Source: a virus
Strand: one strand, 5' to 3'
IMG/VR virus record: IMGVR_UViG_3300032083_000228
Location: 1 to 47,201 of that record
DNA length: 47,201 nt
Shown one piece after another: positions 26,259 to 35,425 of this stretch (position 1 is its first letter; every line of letters starts with the position of its first letter). The notes under the pieces were generated by a model. It did not search any database, was not told where the DNA came from, and was given only the letters and a program-made list of their open reading frames with translations. Made by a program: the position numbers and the translations under genes.

Positions 26259-26780
26259 TTATGATGTTCCTCCTAATTTAAAAATGTATAAAGCAGCGTT
26301 AGTTAAATTTTGTGAGTCTCCGCTGTTTTGATACCAATACATTTTGATTGTATTAGTAGCTGCTAAATTTAAAAAACCACCACCACTATATTTTACTTCT
26401 GTGTCTGTTGCATGAGAAGTCATTCTGTTCTCAAAAAAACTGTTTGCAGAACCATTTAAATAAATTCTTAACTGTGTAAATTCACCTGCGTCTATGCCTT
26501 GCATGCCACCAAAACCAAATATACCATACATACCACCTTCTCCTGAAGGTACGGTAAAGGTATTGCTTGCAAACGCACTATCAGTATCTATAGTTTCTGT
26601 GTCAAAGGTCACTAATGTATTAGTAGCATTTGCTATAGATTGGTTGCCTGAGTTTGTTACTAATACTGCTGGTTTAGCATCTAAAGCTGCACAGCCACCA
26701 TCTTTAATTAATAGACTATCTATAGTTACACCAGATGTTGATGTCTTTTCTGATATAGTATCGACTCTTATTTCACTCAT
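26259..26780 (-). CDS. Short tail-fibre or spike protein with C1q-like domain
   Basis: 173 residues. The first 27 residues repeat the anchor module SEIRVDTISEKTSTSGVTID shared with the gene at 24,392. The rest is a single beta-rich domain (ATNTLVTFDTETID..., FTQLRIYLNG..., AATNTIKMYWYQNSGDS..., AALYIFKLGG). Its strand pattern resembles a C1q/TNF-like trimeric head, which in phage fibres binds receptors. The C1q likeness is my pattern impression. It forms a three-gene fibre set with its neighbours. Confidence 0.62.
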   Translation of the reverse strand: MSEIRVDTISEKTSTSGVTIDSLLIKDGGCAALDAKPAVLVTNSGNQSIANATNTLVTFDTETIDTDSAFASNTFTVPSGEGGMYGIFGFGGMQGIDAGEFTQLRIYLNGSANSFFENRMTSHATDTEVKYSGGGFLNLAATNTIKMYWYQNSGDSQNLTNAALYIFKLGGTS

Positions 26781-26783
26781 AAT

Positions 26784-28448
26784 TTATCCTTCTAATGTTG
26801 TTACTCTTGCTTGTAAATCTTCTATTTTGGTCATAGCTTCTTGTAATGCTTTGATGGCTTTCATATAAAGAACAGAATAATTAACAGATTTAACTTGTTC
26901 TTTAATTTCTTTAACATCACCAATTTGTTTTGTAGATGGAGTTTTAATATCTCCAACATTTTTATCACCATTGATAACTTCTTGGTCATCAGATGAATAT
27001 AAAACTGCGTCTTGAGTTTCAGAATCATCAGAAGTATAAAGAGTTCCAAACTCAGCATTAGAAATTATATCACAAGGATTAGGGTTGTGTTTTCGTATAA
27101 GTTTAGGAGATACTGTTTCTAACTCTTGTGCTATAACACCTATTTGTTCCCAAGCATTATCCCCATACTGTCTAACATCATCTTTCTTTTTAAAGTTTCT
27201 AACTTTAACAGCCTTAATATCGTCCCATTGTGAATTACTATCTCTTATATCTTGTTTAATTCTTTCATCTGATAAAGCACCATAACTATTGTCGTGATTT
27301 TTTATATCACCATCTGAAAATATTGTGCATCTAGTAGCACCAGTGTCCATAGCTATGAAAAATTCATTATCACTTCCTGTATCGGGAGCCGCACCTGAAT
27401 AATTGTTTAGTATTCCATAAGGTGCAGATGAGCTAGCATTATCAAACTGAACAGCATATTCAGAATAACTTGCAGGTGTTTTAACTAAAAACATTCTGTT
27501 GGTAGTTGTGTGACCAATAGCAACGTGACCATCTTCTTCAATTCTCATTCTTTCAGTTGATGAAGATGCACCATTAGCAGTTGTTAAAAAAAGTAGTCTG
27601 CCAGGCATATCATTACTACCAGGTGTACCATCAACCTCTGCGGCAATTATAGCTCCTTGAGAATTTAGATCAGAACCATCGTCTCCGTGAAAAATTATAT
27701 TACCTAAACGGTCTCCATCTTGAACTACAGTTCTTGAACCATAGGTAGTGTTTCTAGTTTTACCAAAAACTAATGAACCTGATGCTGTAGAAGCTACTCC
27801 TCTAACTATAGATAAAGCACCAGTAGCGGCTCCATTTCCAAATATTTGATTGGCAACAACATCTCCACCTATTGTGTCAGCAGTAGCAGTACCAAATAAT
27901 ACAGTATCAGTTCCACCATCTACTACAAATCTATTAGCATCACCATTGGATTCTACTCGGAAGTCTATGTCAGCAGAGCCTTCGTTAAAGACAACGTGGT
28001 CACCATCAAACTCTAAATAATTTACATTACTACCGCCACGAAAACCTTTAAATACCATTTGTACATCTTCATCACCATTGGAAGCATCTCTTATGTTTGC
28101 TGACATAGAGAAGAATGATGTTGTATTACCAGCATCATCATCTGCGTTAAAATGAATTTCACCGATAACATCTCCATCTGCTGGAGAGCCTGAATCTCTG
28201 TTTAGTCTTAAAATTGGACCAGAATTACCATCAGCATCAGTTGATTTTAATGTAAGTGTATCTGTGTTATCAGCAGTTGTGATTGTAGTGCCGTCATTAA
28301 TAGTAAGAGTAGTTGCGGTAAAAGTAGCTAGGGTGTTACCACCAGCTTCTATTACTAACGTATCATCTGTATTAGCAGATATACTGGTATCCTGATCGTC
28401 ATCAAAGTCGATCTTATTATTTACACCGTCTATTTGTACACCAGCCAT
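26784..28448 (-). CDS. Tail fibre with C-terminal S74 intramolecular chaperone
   Basis: 554 residues. A beta-helix-like body contains Asp/Gly/Thr-rich repeats and R-M-R-I-E-E-D-G-H-V-A-I-G-H-T. A peptidase S74 chaperone domain begins at about S-D394-E-R-I-K-Q-D-I and includes G-V-I-A-Q-E-L, with a terminal coiled coil (ALQEAMTKIEDLQARVTTLE). S74 domains trimerise the fibre and then cut themselves off at a Ser-Asp or Ser-Lys type site near their start. It is a likely receptor-binding fibre. Its start overlaps the stop of a small upstream gene. Confidence 0.82.
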   Translation of the reverse strand: MAGVQIDGVNNKIDFDDDQDTSISANTDDTLVIEAGGNTLATFTATTLTINDGTTITTADNTDTLTLKSTDADGNSGPILRLNRDSGSPADGDVIGEIHFNADDDAGNTTSFFSMSANIRDASNGDEDVQMVFKGFRGGSNVNYLEFDGDHVVFNEGSADIDFRVESNGDANRFVVDGGTDTVLFGTATADTIGGDVVANQIFGNGAATGALSIVRGVASTASGSLVFGKTRNTTYGSRTVVQDGDRLGNIIFHGDDGSDLNSQGAIIAAEVDGTPGSNDMPGRLLFLTTANGASSSTERMRIEEDGHVAIGHTTTNRMFLVKTPASYSEYAVQFDNASSSAPYGILNNYSGAAPDTGSDNEFFIAMDTGATRCTIFSDGDIKNHDNSYGALSDERIKQDIRDSNSQWDDIKAVKVRNFKKKDDVRQYGDNAWEQIGVIAQELETVSPKLIRKHNPNPCDIISNAEFGTLYTSDDSETQDAVLYSSDDQEVINGDKNVGDIKTPSTKQIGDVKEIKEQVKSVNYSVLYMKAIKALQEAMTKIEDLQARVTTLEG

Positions 28449-28624
28449 TATATTACCACCATGTTTCCTGTGATTGTTACCACAGCATTAATTGTTATTG
28501 GCCCTGCAACAACTGCACTGCCAACTGTTTGATTTTCATCCACTGTAGAATCATGTTCAGGTATCTGCTCTGATGCAGGTCCTGATCCTACAAATAATGG
28601 ACCTCCTACTTCTTCTTGTGCCAT
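28448..28624 (-). CDS. Small fibre-associated protein (58 aa)
   Basis: MAQEEVGGPLFVGSGPASEQ..., then S-A-V-V-A-G-P-I-T-I-N-A-V-V-T-I-T-G-N-M-V-V-I. The alternating hydrophobic C-terminus resembles the short beta tips often encoded beside marine phage fibre genes. A strong AAGGAGATAT ribosome binding site precedes it and its stop overlaps the next ATG (TAATG). Probably a virion tip or adaptor peptide. Confidence 0.65.
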   Translation of the reverse strand: MAQEEVGGPLFVGSGPASEQIPEHDSTVDENQTVGSAVVAGPITINAVVTITGNMVVI

Positions 28625-28633
28625 AATATCTCC

Positions 28634-28966
28634 TTATTCACTAATTGCGTCTACTCGACTAACCCAGCAATCAAAACCATTTGCTGTACCACTTTGTGCC
28701 TTTAGTACATCTCCATTTTGCATAACTATTTTAGAACCACCTTGAACTATTTCAATAGATGAAGTAGCTGGTACACTTACGCCTTTTATTAAATATCTGG
28801 CAGTATCACTATCGCCAGCATCTGTAATAAATACATCAAGTGTATCTGTAGTTGTTAAAATATTAGCAAACCGAAGACCTACTATAGCATCGTCACTATT
28901 TGCTGTGACTATAGTGGTAGCAGAGTTTGTAATTCTCTTACCATTTGATTCAAAATCTTGTGCCAT
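28634..28966 (-). CDS. Tail-associated beta-rich protein (110 aa)
   Basis: I place the start at 28,966 (MAQDFESNGKRITNS) because AGGAGGATAT lies just upstream, rather than at an earlier ATG that would overlap the fibre gene. The protein has repeated beta segments (DAIVGLRFANILTTTDTLDVFITDAG, ARYLIKGVSVPATSSIEIV, KIVMQNGDVLKAQS). This pattern of small phage virion proteins lies between fibre genes. No catalytic motif. Confidence 0.68.
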   Translation of the reverse strand: MAQDFESNGKRITNSATTIVTANSDDAIVGLRFANILTTTDTLDVFITDAGDSDTARYLIKGVSVPATSSIEIVQGGSKIVMQNGDVLKAQSGTANGFDCWVSRVDAISE

Positions 28967-28979
28967 ATATCCTCCTATA

Positions 28980-31169
28980 TTATAATGCGATCGCCATAGC
29001 GACTGCGAATCCTTTTGATGCTCCATCACCAGATGCGTATGTTTTTAGCTGAGAAGCATTTACATATTTAGTAGCTCCTGCATCATCTACTATTAATTTA
29101 TCTGCATCAGCTATAGTAATTCCTGTTCCATCTGTAGCTCCATCTACTTGAATAGCTGCTGCTGAAACTTTATCTGCTGTAGATATTGTAGCTAATTTAC
29201 TATCTGCAATAGCAGCACTTGAAGCAATACTAGCATTAACTACAGCATTTGCAGCTAATTGGTCAGCACCTACAGCATTATCTGCAATTTTAGCTTGTGT
29301 TACATTGTCATCTACAATAGAAGCAGTAACAACTGCATTAGCAGCTAACTCATCAGCACCCACAGCATCATCTGCAAGCATTGAATTTACAATAGCACCA
29401 GCACCAATAACAAAGTCTAGTGTATTATCACTATCATCATATGTTACAGATATACCAGTTTCAGTATTAGAACTAACCATTGCTCCAACTGTATCTGATA
29501 TTGTCTCAGCTAAAGTAACACCACCAATTGTAATGGCATCAGCCTCTAGTGTTCCATCAAAGTCTCCATCAACTGCATCAATGTTACCTTTAAATATAGT
29601 AGCTGAAACTGTACCTGTACTTGGATTATATGCAAAGTCACCATCTGATTCTAAACCGACATTACCTGTAGCAGAAGCATCTTCAATAAAAGGTATGAGG
29701 TTTTCTTCATTAGTGCTTTCATTATCTGTAACAGTAACATGAGTTGCATTAGCAGCTGTACCAGTAGTGTCTTGGTTTAAAGTGCCTATAACAAAGTCTA
29801 ACGTATTATCACTGTCATCATAGCTAACTGTAATATTTGTTTCTGTGTTAGAACTTACCATAGCACCAACAGTATCAGAAATAGTTTCTGCTAGTGTTAC
29901 TCCGCCAATAGTGATTGCATCAGCTTCAAGAGTTCCGTCAATATCTGCATCACCAGATATATCTAAAGAACCTGCATCAAGTTCTCCAGTTAATGTTATA
30001 TTTCTAAAACCTGTTACGTCTTTATTAGAATCTGCAATTACAGCTAATGAAGCTGAAACAGTTCCTGCTGTAATGCCATCTACTAAATTTAATTCTGCTG
30101 CTGTTGATGTTACTGCAGTTCCATTTATAGATAAAGCATCAGTCTCTAAAGTGCCATCAATGTCAGCATCTCCTGATACATCTAAAGAGCCTGCATCTAA
30201 TTCACCAGTAAGTGTAATATTTCTAAATGATCCAATATCTTTATTAGAATCTACAACAACTGCTTTAGAAGCAGCTACTGTTCCTGCAGTTACGCCATCT
30301 ATAGTTTCTAACTCTGCTTCAGATATATTTGCAGAACCTATAACAAAACTAGTACCAGTAATTGCTGTACCTGTTATTGCAGCAGCACTACTGCCACCAA
30401 TAATAGCACCATCTACTGTACCACCGTTAATATCTGCTGTGTCTGCAACTAGAGCATCAGTTGTTACTGTGCCATCAAAAAATGCATCTTTAAACTCTAA
30501 TGAACTTGTACCTAGATCAATATCATCATCTACAGAAGGAACAATAGAACCATTGTTAAATGTAAACTGAGCGTCTCCTCCTGCTGTTATTGTAATAACA
30601 TCAGAGCCACTAAATGTAATACTTGTATTAGTATCGCCATCTCCAGCTATTGAATCTAGTTGTACTGCACCTACATTTGATAATGCCGCATCTCCAAAGT
30701 CTACTGCACCAGCAACTGTAAGAGTTCCTGATACATCTACGTTACCATTTATATCTATTGTAGTAGCTGCTATCTGTATTTCTGAGTCTGCTACTAAATC
30801 TAATTGTCCATCTGTAGATGAGTTAATATATATTGCAGTATCTCTAAACTGTAATTTTTCTGTAGTTGTTAATAGTATATCATCAGAGAACTGAAAGTAG
30901 TCTTCATCTTCCATCCATGTTAATACACCATCAGATGTATTGCCATCAAATGTAATAGCAATATCTGTATCGGCACCTGTACCAAATGTTATTGCATTAC
31001 TAAATAATTTAGATATAGGGCCACCATCTCCAGCAGTACTGCCGTCATGTGTGTGACCTGTTGATACATTAAACGCTGCTAATATCTGATTAAATTCATC
31101 ATTAGTGTGTGCAGCAGTGATAGTATCACCGTCACTATATGAACTCTGTCTAGCTGAATATCCTGCCAT
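28980..31169 (-). CDS. Long repetitive tail-fibre/appendage protein
   Basis: 729 residues. An N-terminal segment (GDTITAAHTNDEFNQILAAFN, HTHDGS) typical of tail-fibre bases precedes many beta-helix-like repeats: D-A-D-I-D-G-T-L-E, L-T-G-E-L-D-A-G-S-L-D, and two copies of a block running A-D-A-I-T-I-G-G-V-T-L-A-E-T-I-S-D to T-L-D-F-V-I-G. The C-terminus (SKGFAVAMAIAL) may be a trimerising tip. The repeated blocks are nearly identical in protein but clearly diverged in DNA. Probably the main side fibre or its base. Confidence 0.75.
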   Translation of the reverse strand: MAGYSARQSSYSDGDTITAAHTNDEFNQILAAFNVSTGHTHDGSTAGDGGPISKLFSNAITFGTGADTDIAITFDGNTSDGVLTWMEDEDYFQFSDDILLTTTEKLQFRDTAIYINSSTDGQLDLVADSEIQIAATTIDINGNVDVSGTLTVAGAVDFGDAALSNVGAVQLDSIAGDGDTNTSITFSGSDVITITAGGDAQFTFNNGSIVPSVDDDIDLGTSSLEFKDAFFDGTVTTDALVADTADINGGTVDGAIIGGSSAAAITGTAITGTSFVIGSANISEAELETIDGVTAGTVAASKAVVVDSNKDIGSFRNITLTGELDAGSLDVSGDADIDGTLETDALSINGTAVTSTAAELNLVDGITAGTVSASLAVIADSNKDVTGFRNITLTGELDAGSLDISGDADIDGTLEADAITIGGVTLAETISDTVGAMVSSNTETNITVSYDDSDNTLDFVIGTLNQDTTGTAANATHVTVTDNESTNEENLIPFIEDASATGNVGLESDGDFAYNPSTGTVSATIFKGNIDAVDGDFDGTLEADAITIGGVTLAETISDTVGAMVSSNTETGISVTYDDSDNTLDFVIGAGAIVNSMLADDAVGADELAANAVVTASIVDDNVTQAKIADNAVGADQLAANAVVNASIASSAAIADSKLATISTADKVSAAAIQVDGATDGTGITIADADKLIVDDAGATKYVNASQLKTYASGDGASKGFAVAMAIAL

Positions 31170-32713
31170 TATCTTCTTCCTCCTGGGACAAATTCTAATT
31201 CAAAACCTTTTAAACTTATTGGTGGGTTTGTACTATCGTCTGTAACTTTTACAGCCACTGTAAAACCTGAACCCACAACATGTTGTCTTACTAATGGTAT
31301 ACCTGATTGTCCGTATACTGAAGTTGCGTATATACCAGAATTATATAGTGCTGGTATGTTACCTGTTCCAATTGATACGGCTGAAGGCTGTGGTGTAGTG
31401 TTAGCATCAAAGTCATATCTTAATTGTAAGCTAGCATCTACTGTGCCTTCATTAGTGTAGTTTGCTATAACTCTTTGCATATTTTTTCTTATACCTGGAT
31501 CTCCCATAGTTAAGTCAGGAGATCTATATCTGCCTTTTATTGCAGTAGTTGTTGCTGATCTTGCAAAATTATTACCTGATTCTTGTTTATATACATAACC
31601 ATCATAACCCCCACTTACTACAGTTTCAGAACCTCCAGTAAATTCAGAATCAGTTGATGATACTTTTAATCCAATCATATCTGCATACTCATATCCAAGT
31701 TGTCCTGTGTTAGTGTTAACTTTAATTACAGCTAAGATTGCTTTTGAAGAATCTTCACCACCAGCAGTTGTTGGATAGAATAATCTATACTGTGATTTTT
31801 TTCTAATTACTACAGAGTTAATATTGTCTGTTGTTATGTCATCAATACGTTGTTGTATTTGTTTAGATATAGTACCAAGTTCTACGTCACCAATTCTTTC
31901 TGTACCAGCTACAGTTCTTAATCCATCTGGTGCTAAATAAATTATATCACCACCAAGTTCCTGTATTGATCCACCATCTATACATCCTATTTTTCTAGTA
32001 ACAGGTGCTATTGCAAAATCACTCAACGAAGTACCTACTAACTTAAATATTTTATCTTCACCAAATATAAATAGTGCATCCCTAAATACTTTTAATCCTA
32101 CAATTTTTGTATCTACTTTTATTGCTCCGCCACCATTACCTGATGTAAAATCATTAGTTTGAAACGGACCCATAAAACTTATTTCTTGTTCGGCTGTTGG
32201 TTTACCTGCAAAAAATATATGGTTCTTAAATATTTCTACATGTTTAAAATTTGCTGTACCTGTTGCATTTACAACTGATGCAGAAAACGCTGCAGTTAAA
32301 AGCTGTGGGCTAGAAGTTCCTGTAGTAATAATTATTCTTTCAGTTCCATCAAAATTAAATTTTCTAAACTCATAGTTTCTAGTAGGTGTTCCTAGTCCAG
32401 TTATTGTAGATGTCCAGCTACCTGATGTCCCTGCTCTATGTATACTACCACCTCTAGCTGCTAAAACTTTTTCGCTAAATAGTGCACTCATTACAACTCG
32501 TTCGCTAGATGCTGAAACTTGTGGCACAATATTAGAATTATACTTTGTTGTACCTAATATTTTTTTATACCCACCATTTACATCTGGCTCAAAGTTAGTT
32601 AATACTTTTGACTCTCCAGGTTGATATGAAAATGAGTCTTTGTTTAGTACAAGTCCTCCACCGCAACCAAATACAAAAGGTGATATCTGTGAAGTATCAG
32701 CCACTAATTGCAC
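31169..32713 (-). CDS. Tail tube/nozzle protein (gp12-like)
   Basis: 514 residues, beta-rich, with an N-terminal F-V-F-G-C-G-G-G-L motif and blade-like repeats: VVMSALFSEKVLAARGG, RNYEFRKFNFDGTERIIITTG, KHVEIFKNHIFFAGK. This is the composition of podovirus tail-tube B or nozzle proteins, which extend the tail below the adaptor. It overlaps the adaptor gene upstream and the fibre gene downstream, keeping the usual tailA-tailB-fibre order of T7-like tails. Confidence 0.68.
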   Translation of the reverse strand: MQLVADTSQISPFVFGCGGGLVLNKDSFSYQPGESKVLTNFEPDVNGGYKKILGTTKYNSNIVPQVSASSERVVMSALFSEKVLAARGGSIHRAGTSGSWTSTITGLGTPTRNYEFRKFNFDGTERIIITTGTSSPQLLTAAFSASVVNATGTANFKHVEIFKNHIFFAGKPTAEQEISFMGPFQTNDFTSGNGGGAIKVDTKIVGLKVFRDALFIFGEDKIFKLVGTSLSDFAIAPVTRKIGCIDGGSIQELGGDIIYLAPDGLRTVAGTERIGDVELGTISKQIQQRIDDITTDNINSVVIRKKSQYRLFYPTTAGGEDSSKAILAVIKVNTNTGQLGYEYADMIGLKVSSTDSEFTGGSETVVSGGYDGYVYKQESGNNFARSATTTAIKGRYRSPDLTMGDPGIRKNMQRVIANYTNEGTVDASLQLRYDFDANTTPQPSAVSIGTGNIPALYNSGIYATSVYGQSGIPLVRQHVVGSGFTVAVKVTDDSTNPPISLKGFELEFVPGGRR

Positions 32714-33788
32714 CCCTTCTATTATACCCTAAATTTATTCTAGTATCTAACATTTCACTTGGTGCGTTAATTAATTCTATTCTCATTCTTTTAACACCCT
32801 CTCTAAAATCTTTATCTGCAAACTGTGTAAACTGTGGATCAGATCTAAGATTATAAATATAGTATTTAGCTCTTGCTACAACTACATCATGAAATCTAGC
32901 TGGTATATCTGGAGTATCTGTTGATCCAGATAAATCAGAATGTGTTTTCCAATACTCATAGTTTATTGTATAGCCATCTGAATCAGGAACTCTGTATAAA
33001 CCAAACTTATCGTCCTGTGTTTTAAATACATAATCAGGTGTACCATAATGATCACTATTATTAGTTTGTGCTGTTGATAAAAATCTTCTTCTGTAATCAT
33101 CATAAGTTATATACACTAATTTTTTAGGTGGTATATTTTCTGATACTTTTACAAAATCTACATCTAAATTATTAGAATCATCATTATCTAATGTGATATG
33201 TGTTGTAGATGCTGTTGCTGTAAACTTTGTATCTAATATTTTACCATTACCAAAATCTGTTACGGTAACAGTTGTGTTTAAATTTTGTGTGCCTGCAGCT
33301 GATGTTCCTACTTGTACTTTTAAACTAGAGCCACCAGATGATGTATCCATAACTCTTACCTGTACTCTATATTCTTTATTTTTTATTGTAGATAAACTTG
33401 CAGAAGCTGCTGCTGCATTTAATCTTAATCTTCCATTACCACCAGAGTTATATGCTGGTGATCCTGATACTGTTGACCAGTTAGTTATATTACTATCAAA
33501 AGTAGAATTAGTTACTAATTCTGTAGGCACTAAATAAAAAGACTCAAAATCAACTGATCGAAAATCAGTTGGTAATGAGTACTCTTTTTGTCCAGCGTAT
33601 GTAACTTGTGTTTTATCACTATGTAGCCAAGGCCACTCTAATTCTGATGAATATACATCTCTTAATGCCTTATTAATAATATCTTTTACAGTTGTTTGAA
33701 TACCACTACTAGATGCAAAATTTGAAGAAGTGAGTTGCACCTCATTAAGTTCTGCTAATACTGCGTTTGTAAGTTGTAGGTAATTCAT
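32697..33788 (-). CDS. Head-tail adaptor/tail tube A protein (gp11-like)
   Basis: 363 residues starting M-N-Y-L-Q-L-T-N-A-V-L-A-E-L-N-E-V with an amphipathic helix, then the W-P-W-L-H and Y-S-L-P-T-D-F-R segment that typifies podovirus tail adaptor proteins (T7 gp11/P22 gp4 type). It would bind the portal ring and seal DNA. The middle third is an inserted beta domain (about residues 95-205: SNITNWSTVSGS..., RVQVRVMDTSSGG...) resembling a carbohydrate-binding-like sandwich, unusual for the family. Confidence 0.68.
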   Translation of the reverse strand: MNYLQLTNAVLAELNEVQLTSSNFASSSGIQTTVKDIINKALRDVYSSELEWPWLHSDKTQVTYAGQKEYSLPTDFRSVDFESFYLVPTELVTNSTFDSNITNWSTVSGSPAYNSGGNGRLRLNAAAASASLSTIKNKEYRVQVRVMDTSSGGSSLKVQVGTSAAGTQNLNTTVTVTDFGNGKILDTKFTATASTTHITLDNDDSNNLDVDFVKVSENIPPKKLVYITYDDYRRRFLSTAQTNNSDHYGTPDYVFKTQDDKFGLYRVPDSDGYTINYEYWKTHSDLSGSTDTPDIPARFHDVVVARAKYYIYNLRSDPQFTQFADKDFREGVKRMRIELINAPSEMLDTRINLGYNRRGAISG

Positions 33789-33789
33789 A

Positions 33790-33954
33790 CTAATCTCTTA
33801 ATAGTTCTAATATCTTATCTAATTTTTTATCTTGTTCTAATACTTTTTTTTCTAATTCATCAAATGCTTCTAAACTAACTGTCTGTCCAAAAAAAGGTTT
33901 CTTTATTTGTCCTGTAGAAACTTCTGATTTTTTTCTTAAATCGTAAGTTGCCAT
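33790..33954 (-). CDS. Small coiled-coil protein (54 aa)
   Basis: MATYDLRKKSEVSTGQ..., then a helical second half E-L-E-K-K-V-L-E-Q-D-K-K-L-D-K-I-L-E-L-L. A GGAAGT-like ribosome binding site lies upstream and the downstream gene starts one base after its stop. It shares the first six residues MATYDL with the decoration protein just upstream. It is the first gene past the capsid-end hairpin. Function unknown. Confidence 0.65.
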   Translation of the reverse strand: MATYDLRKKSEVSTGQIKKPFFGQTVSLEAFDELEKKVLEQDKKLDKILELLRD

Positions 33955-33974
33955 AACTTCCTTCCATAGAAGAA

Positions 33975-33992
33975 GGGAGTCTAACGACTCCC
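33975..33992 (-). terminator. Hairpin after the head genes, likely attenuator
   Basis: A perfect 7-bp stem (GGGAGTC/GACTCCC) with a 4-base loop lies 12 bases beyond the decoration-protein stop. Read leftward it is followed by TTCTTCT, a weak U-rich tail, so partial termination is more likely than a full stop. Read rightward it is followed by a run of eight T. Its place just after coat and decoration genes parallels the T7 terminator after gene 10. Confidence 0.6.
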
Positions 33993-34004
33993 CTCTAATT
34001 TTTT

Positions 34005-34454
34005 TTATGCGTTACTTGCTGTCTCGTAAGTTCCAGACACATCGCATAGTATAGCCCAAACTCGGACTTTACCAGCTGTAGAGGCTGCAGATAAGACTGT
34101 GATATCAATTGTATCAGCAGATGCATTTGGTGCTGGTCTAGCAGTCGCAGTTAGCGTTGCGTAACCAGTAGCATTTGTATCTCCATCAACAAAGTTATCT
34201 ACGTCAGTCATACCTAAGTCTAAAGTTACACTACTAGAAAGTGCAGTAAGCACTTCTATACCAGCGTGTAAAACTAAAGTCTCAGCAGGTACATCAATTA
34301 TTTGTAGTAAATCATTTTGAGCAGCTCCAGAAGAATTGTTCACTTTTGAAATATCTACAGTGTTTTCCACAAGGTAAGGAGTTCTTACACCTGGGTTCAT
34401 TCTTGACGGTCTACCTGTAGCAGTAGTACTCGCAGTAAGATCATATGTTGCCAT
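34005..34454 (-). CDS. Putative head decoration protein
   Basis: 149 residues, nearly all short beta strands with Thr/Ala/Ser-rich turns (LLQIIDVPAETLVLHAGIEVL, SSVTLDLGMTDVDNFVDGD, KVRVWAILCDVSGTYE). It is encoded directly after the coat protein with its own ribosome binding site (GGAAGGAAC). Decoration or head-fibre proteins usually occupy this place and are similarly small and beta-rich. No specific family motif is visible. Confidence 0.6.
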   Translation of the reverse strand: MATYDLTASTTATGRPSRMNPGVRTPYLVENTVDISKVNNSSGAAQNDLLQIIDVPAETLVLHAGIEVLTALSSSVTLDLGMTDVDNFVDGDTNATGYATLTATARPAPNASADTIDITVLSAASTAGKVRVWAILCDVSGTYETASNA

Positions 34455-34472
34455 TGTATTGTTCCTTCCTTA

Positions 34473-35390
34473 TTAATCAATTAAAATGTGTTCTGCAATC
34501 AGAGCGTCTGATCTTAGAACTTTTCTGCCAAAGACGTGTAAACCTCTAACAACATCAGCAAATGATTCCTGGTCTCTTACAACTTCCATTTTTGCAATGT
34601 GATTAGCAGTTGCAGTAGAAGACATATGTCCAGAAAGCACTTTGAAGTAATTAGATGTGCTTGACGCAGCAAAGTTATTAGTTTGATACATTGTGAAGTT
34701 ATGGATTTTTCCATTGTATACTTGACCGTTTCTTAGTGGTCCAGCAGCTCCAGTAGTATCAGCCATTAATTTACTGTTTGCTTTACCTAGTTCTTCGTAG
34801 AAGTCAGGGCTTGCTAAAAACCATCTTCCTTCCATTGGAACATCAGCAGAGTCTAGTCTTTTAGCATGGTTAGCTATTATGTTAACTGGATCAATTTCTG
34901 GTGTACCAGATAGAGACAGACCTTCTGCGTAAGTGCCTACATCTTGTCCAGATCCATCAGATCCAACAGTAGTTCCTGCACCAGCAAACATTGCAGCGAT
35001 GATGTTTTTGTCATATGCATTTTTAAGAGCATAAGCACCAGATGAAGATGCAACAGACTCAAAATTAATATGAGAGTGTCTTTCTTCGATATCATCTACT
35101 TTAAATGCAAAAGCATTTGCTTGGTCAACAACCAATGTAATTTGATCGTCAGCTAAGTTTTGTGTATCAATTGCAGCACCACGAGTGTATGATGCGACAG
35201 TGACCACAGGTTCTTTAATAATTCTTACCGTATCACCAAAATTTTCAATTTCTCCAGCGTAGTCGGTGTTTGTAATATCTTCAACAACCGAAGCAGTTCT
35301 GAAAAACTTTTGAACCTTCTGGCTATAAATTTCAGGTATGAAATTATCATTAGGTAGGTTATTATACCCACTTGATCTTGATATTGCCAT
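34473..35390 (-). CDS. Major capsid protein
   Basis: 305 residues. Its first part (DNFIPEIYSQKVQKFFRTASVVEDITN..., GDTVRIIKEPVVTVASYTRG) and the later D-Q-A-N-A-F-A-F-K-V-D-D-I-E match the HK97-fold coat proteins of podoviruses: an N-terminal arm followed by the E-loop-like region and the long spine helix (SSGAYALKNAYDKNIIAAMF). Placement between scaffold and decoration genes fits. It has a strong ribosome binding site (AAGGAGAATA) as expected for the most abundant protein. Confidence 0.8.
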   Translation of the reverse strand: MAISRSSGYNNLPNDNFIPEIYSQKVQKFFRTASVVEDITNTDYAGEIENFGDTVRIIKEPVVTVASYTRGAAIDTQNLADDQITLVVDQANAFAFKVDDIEERHSHINFESVASSSGAYALKNAYDKNIIAAMFAGAGTTVGSDGSGQDVGTYAEGLSLSGTPEIDPVNIIANHAKRLDSADVPMEGRWFLASPDFYEELGKANSKLMADTTGAAGPLRNGQVYNGKIHNFTMYQTNNFAASSTSNYFKVLSGHMSSTATANHIAKMEVVRDQESFADVVRGLHVFGRKVLRSDALIAEHILID

Positions 35391-35425
35391 ATTATTCTCC
35401 TTATAGCGTTAAGTTAAGTTTTTAC

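Noticed and set aside
29305-30570. Long plus-strand frames antisense to the repetitive tail fibre
   Set aside because: Sequence is a Ser/Val/Pro/Ala-rich mirror of the fibre repeats, without start signals; expected from biased codon use.
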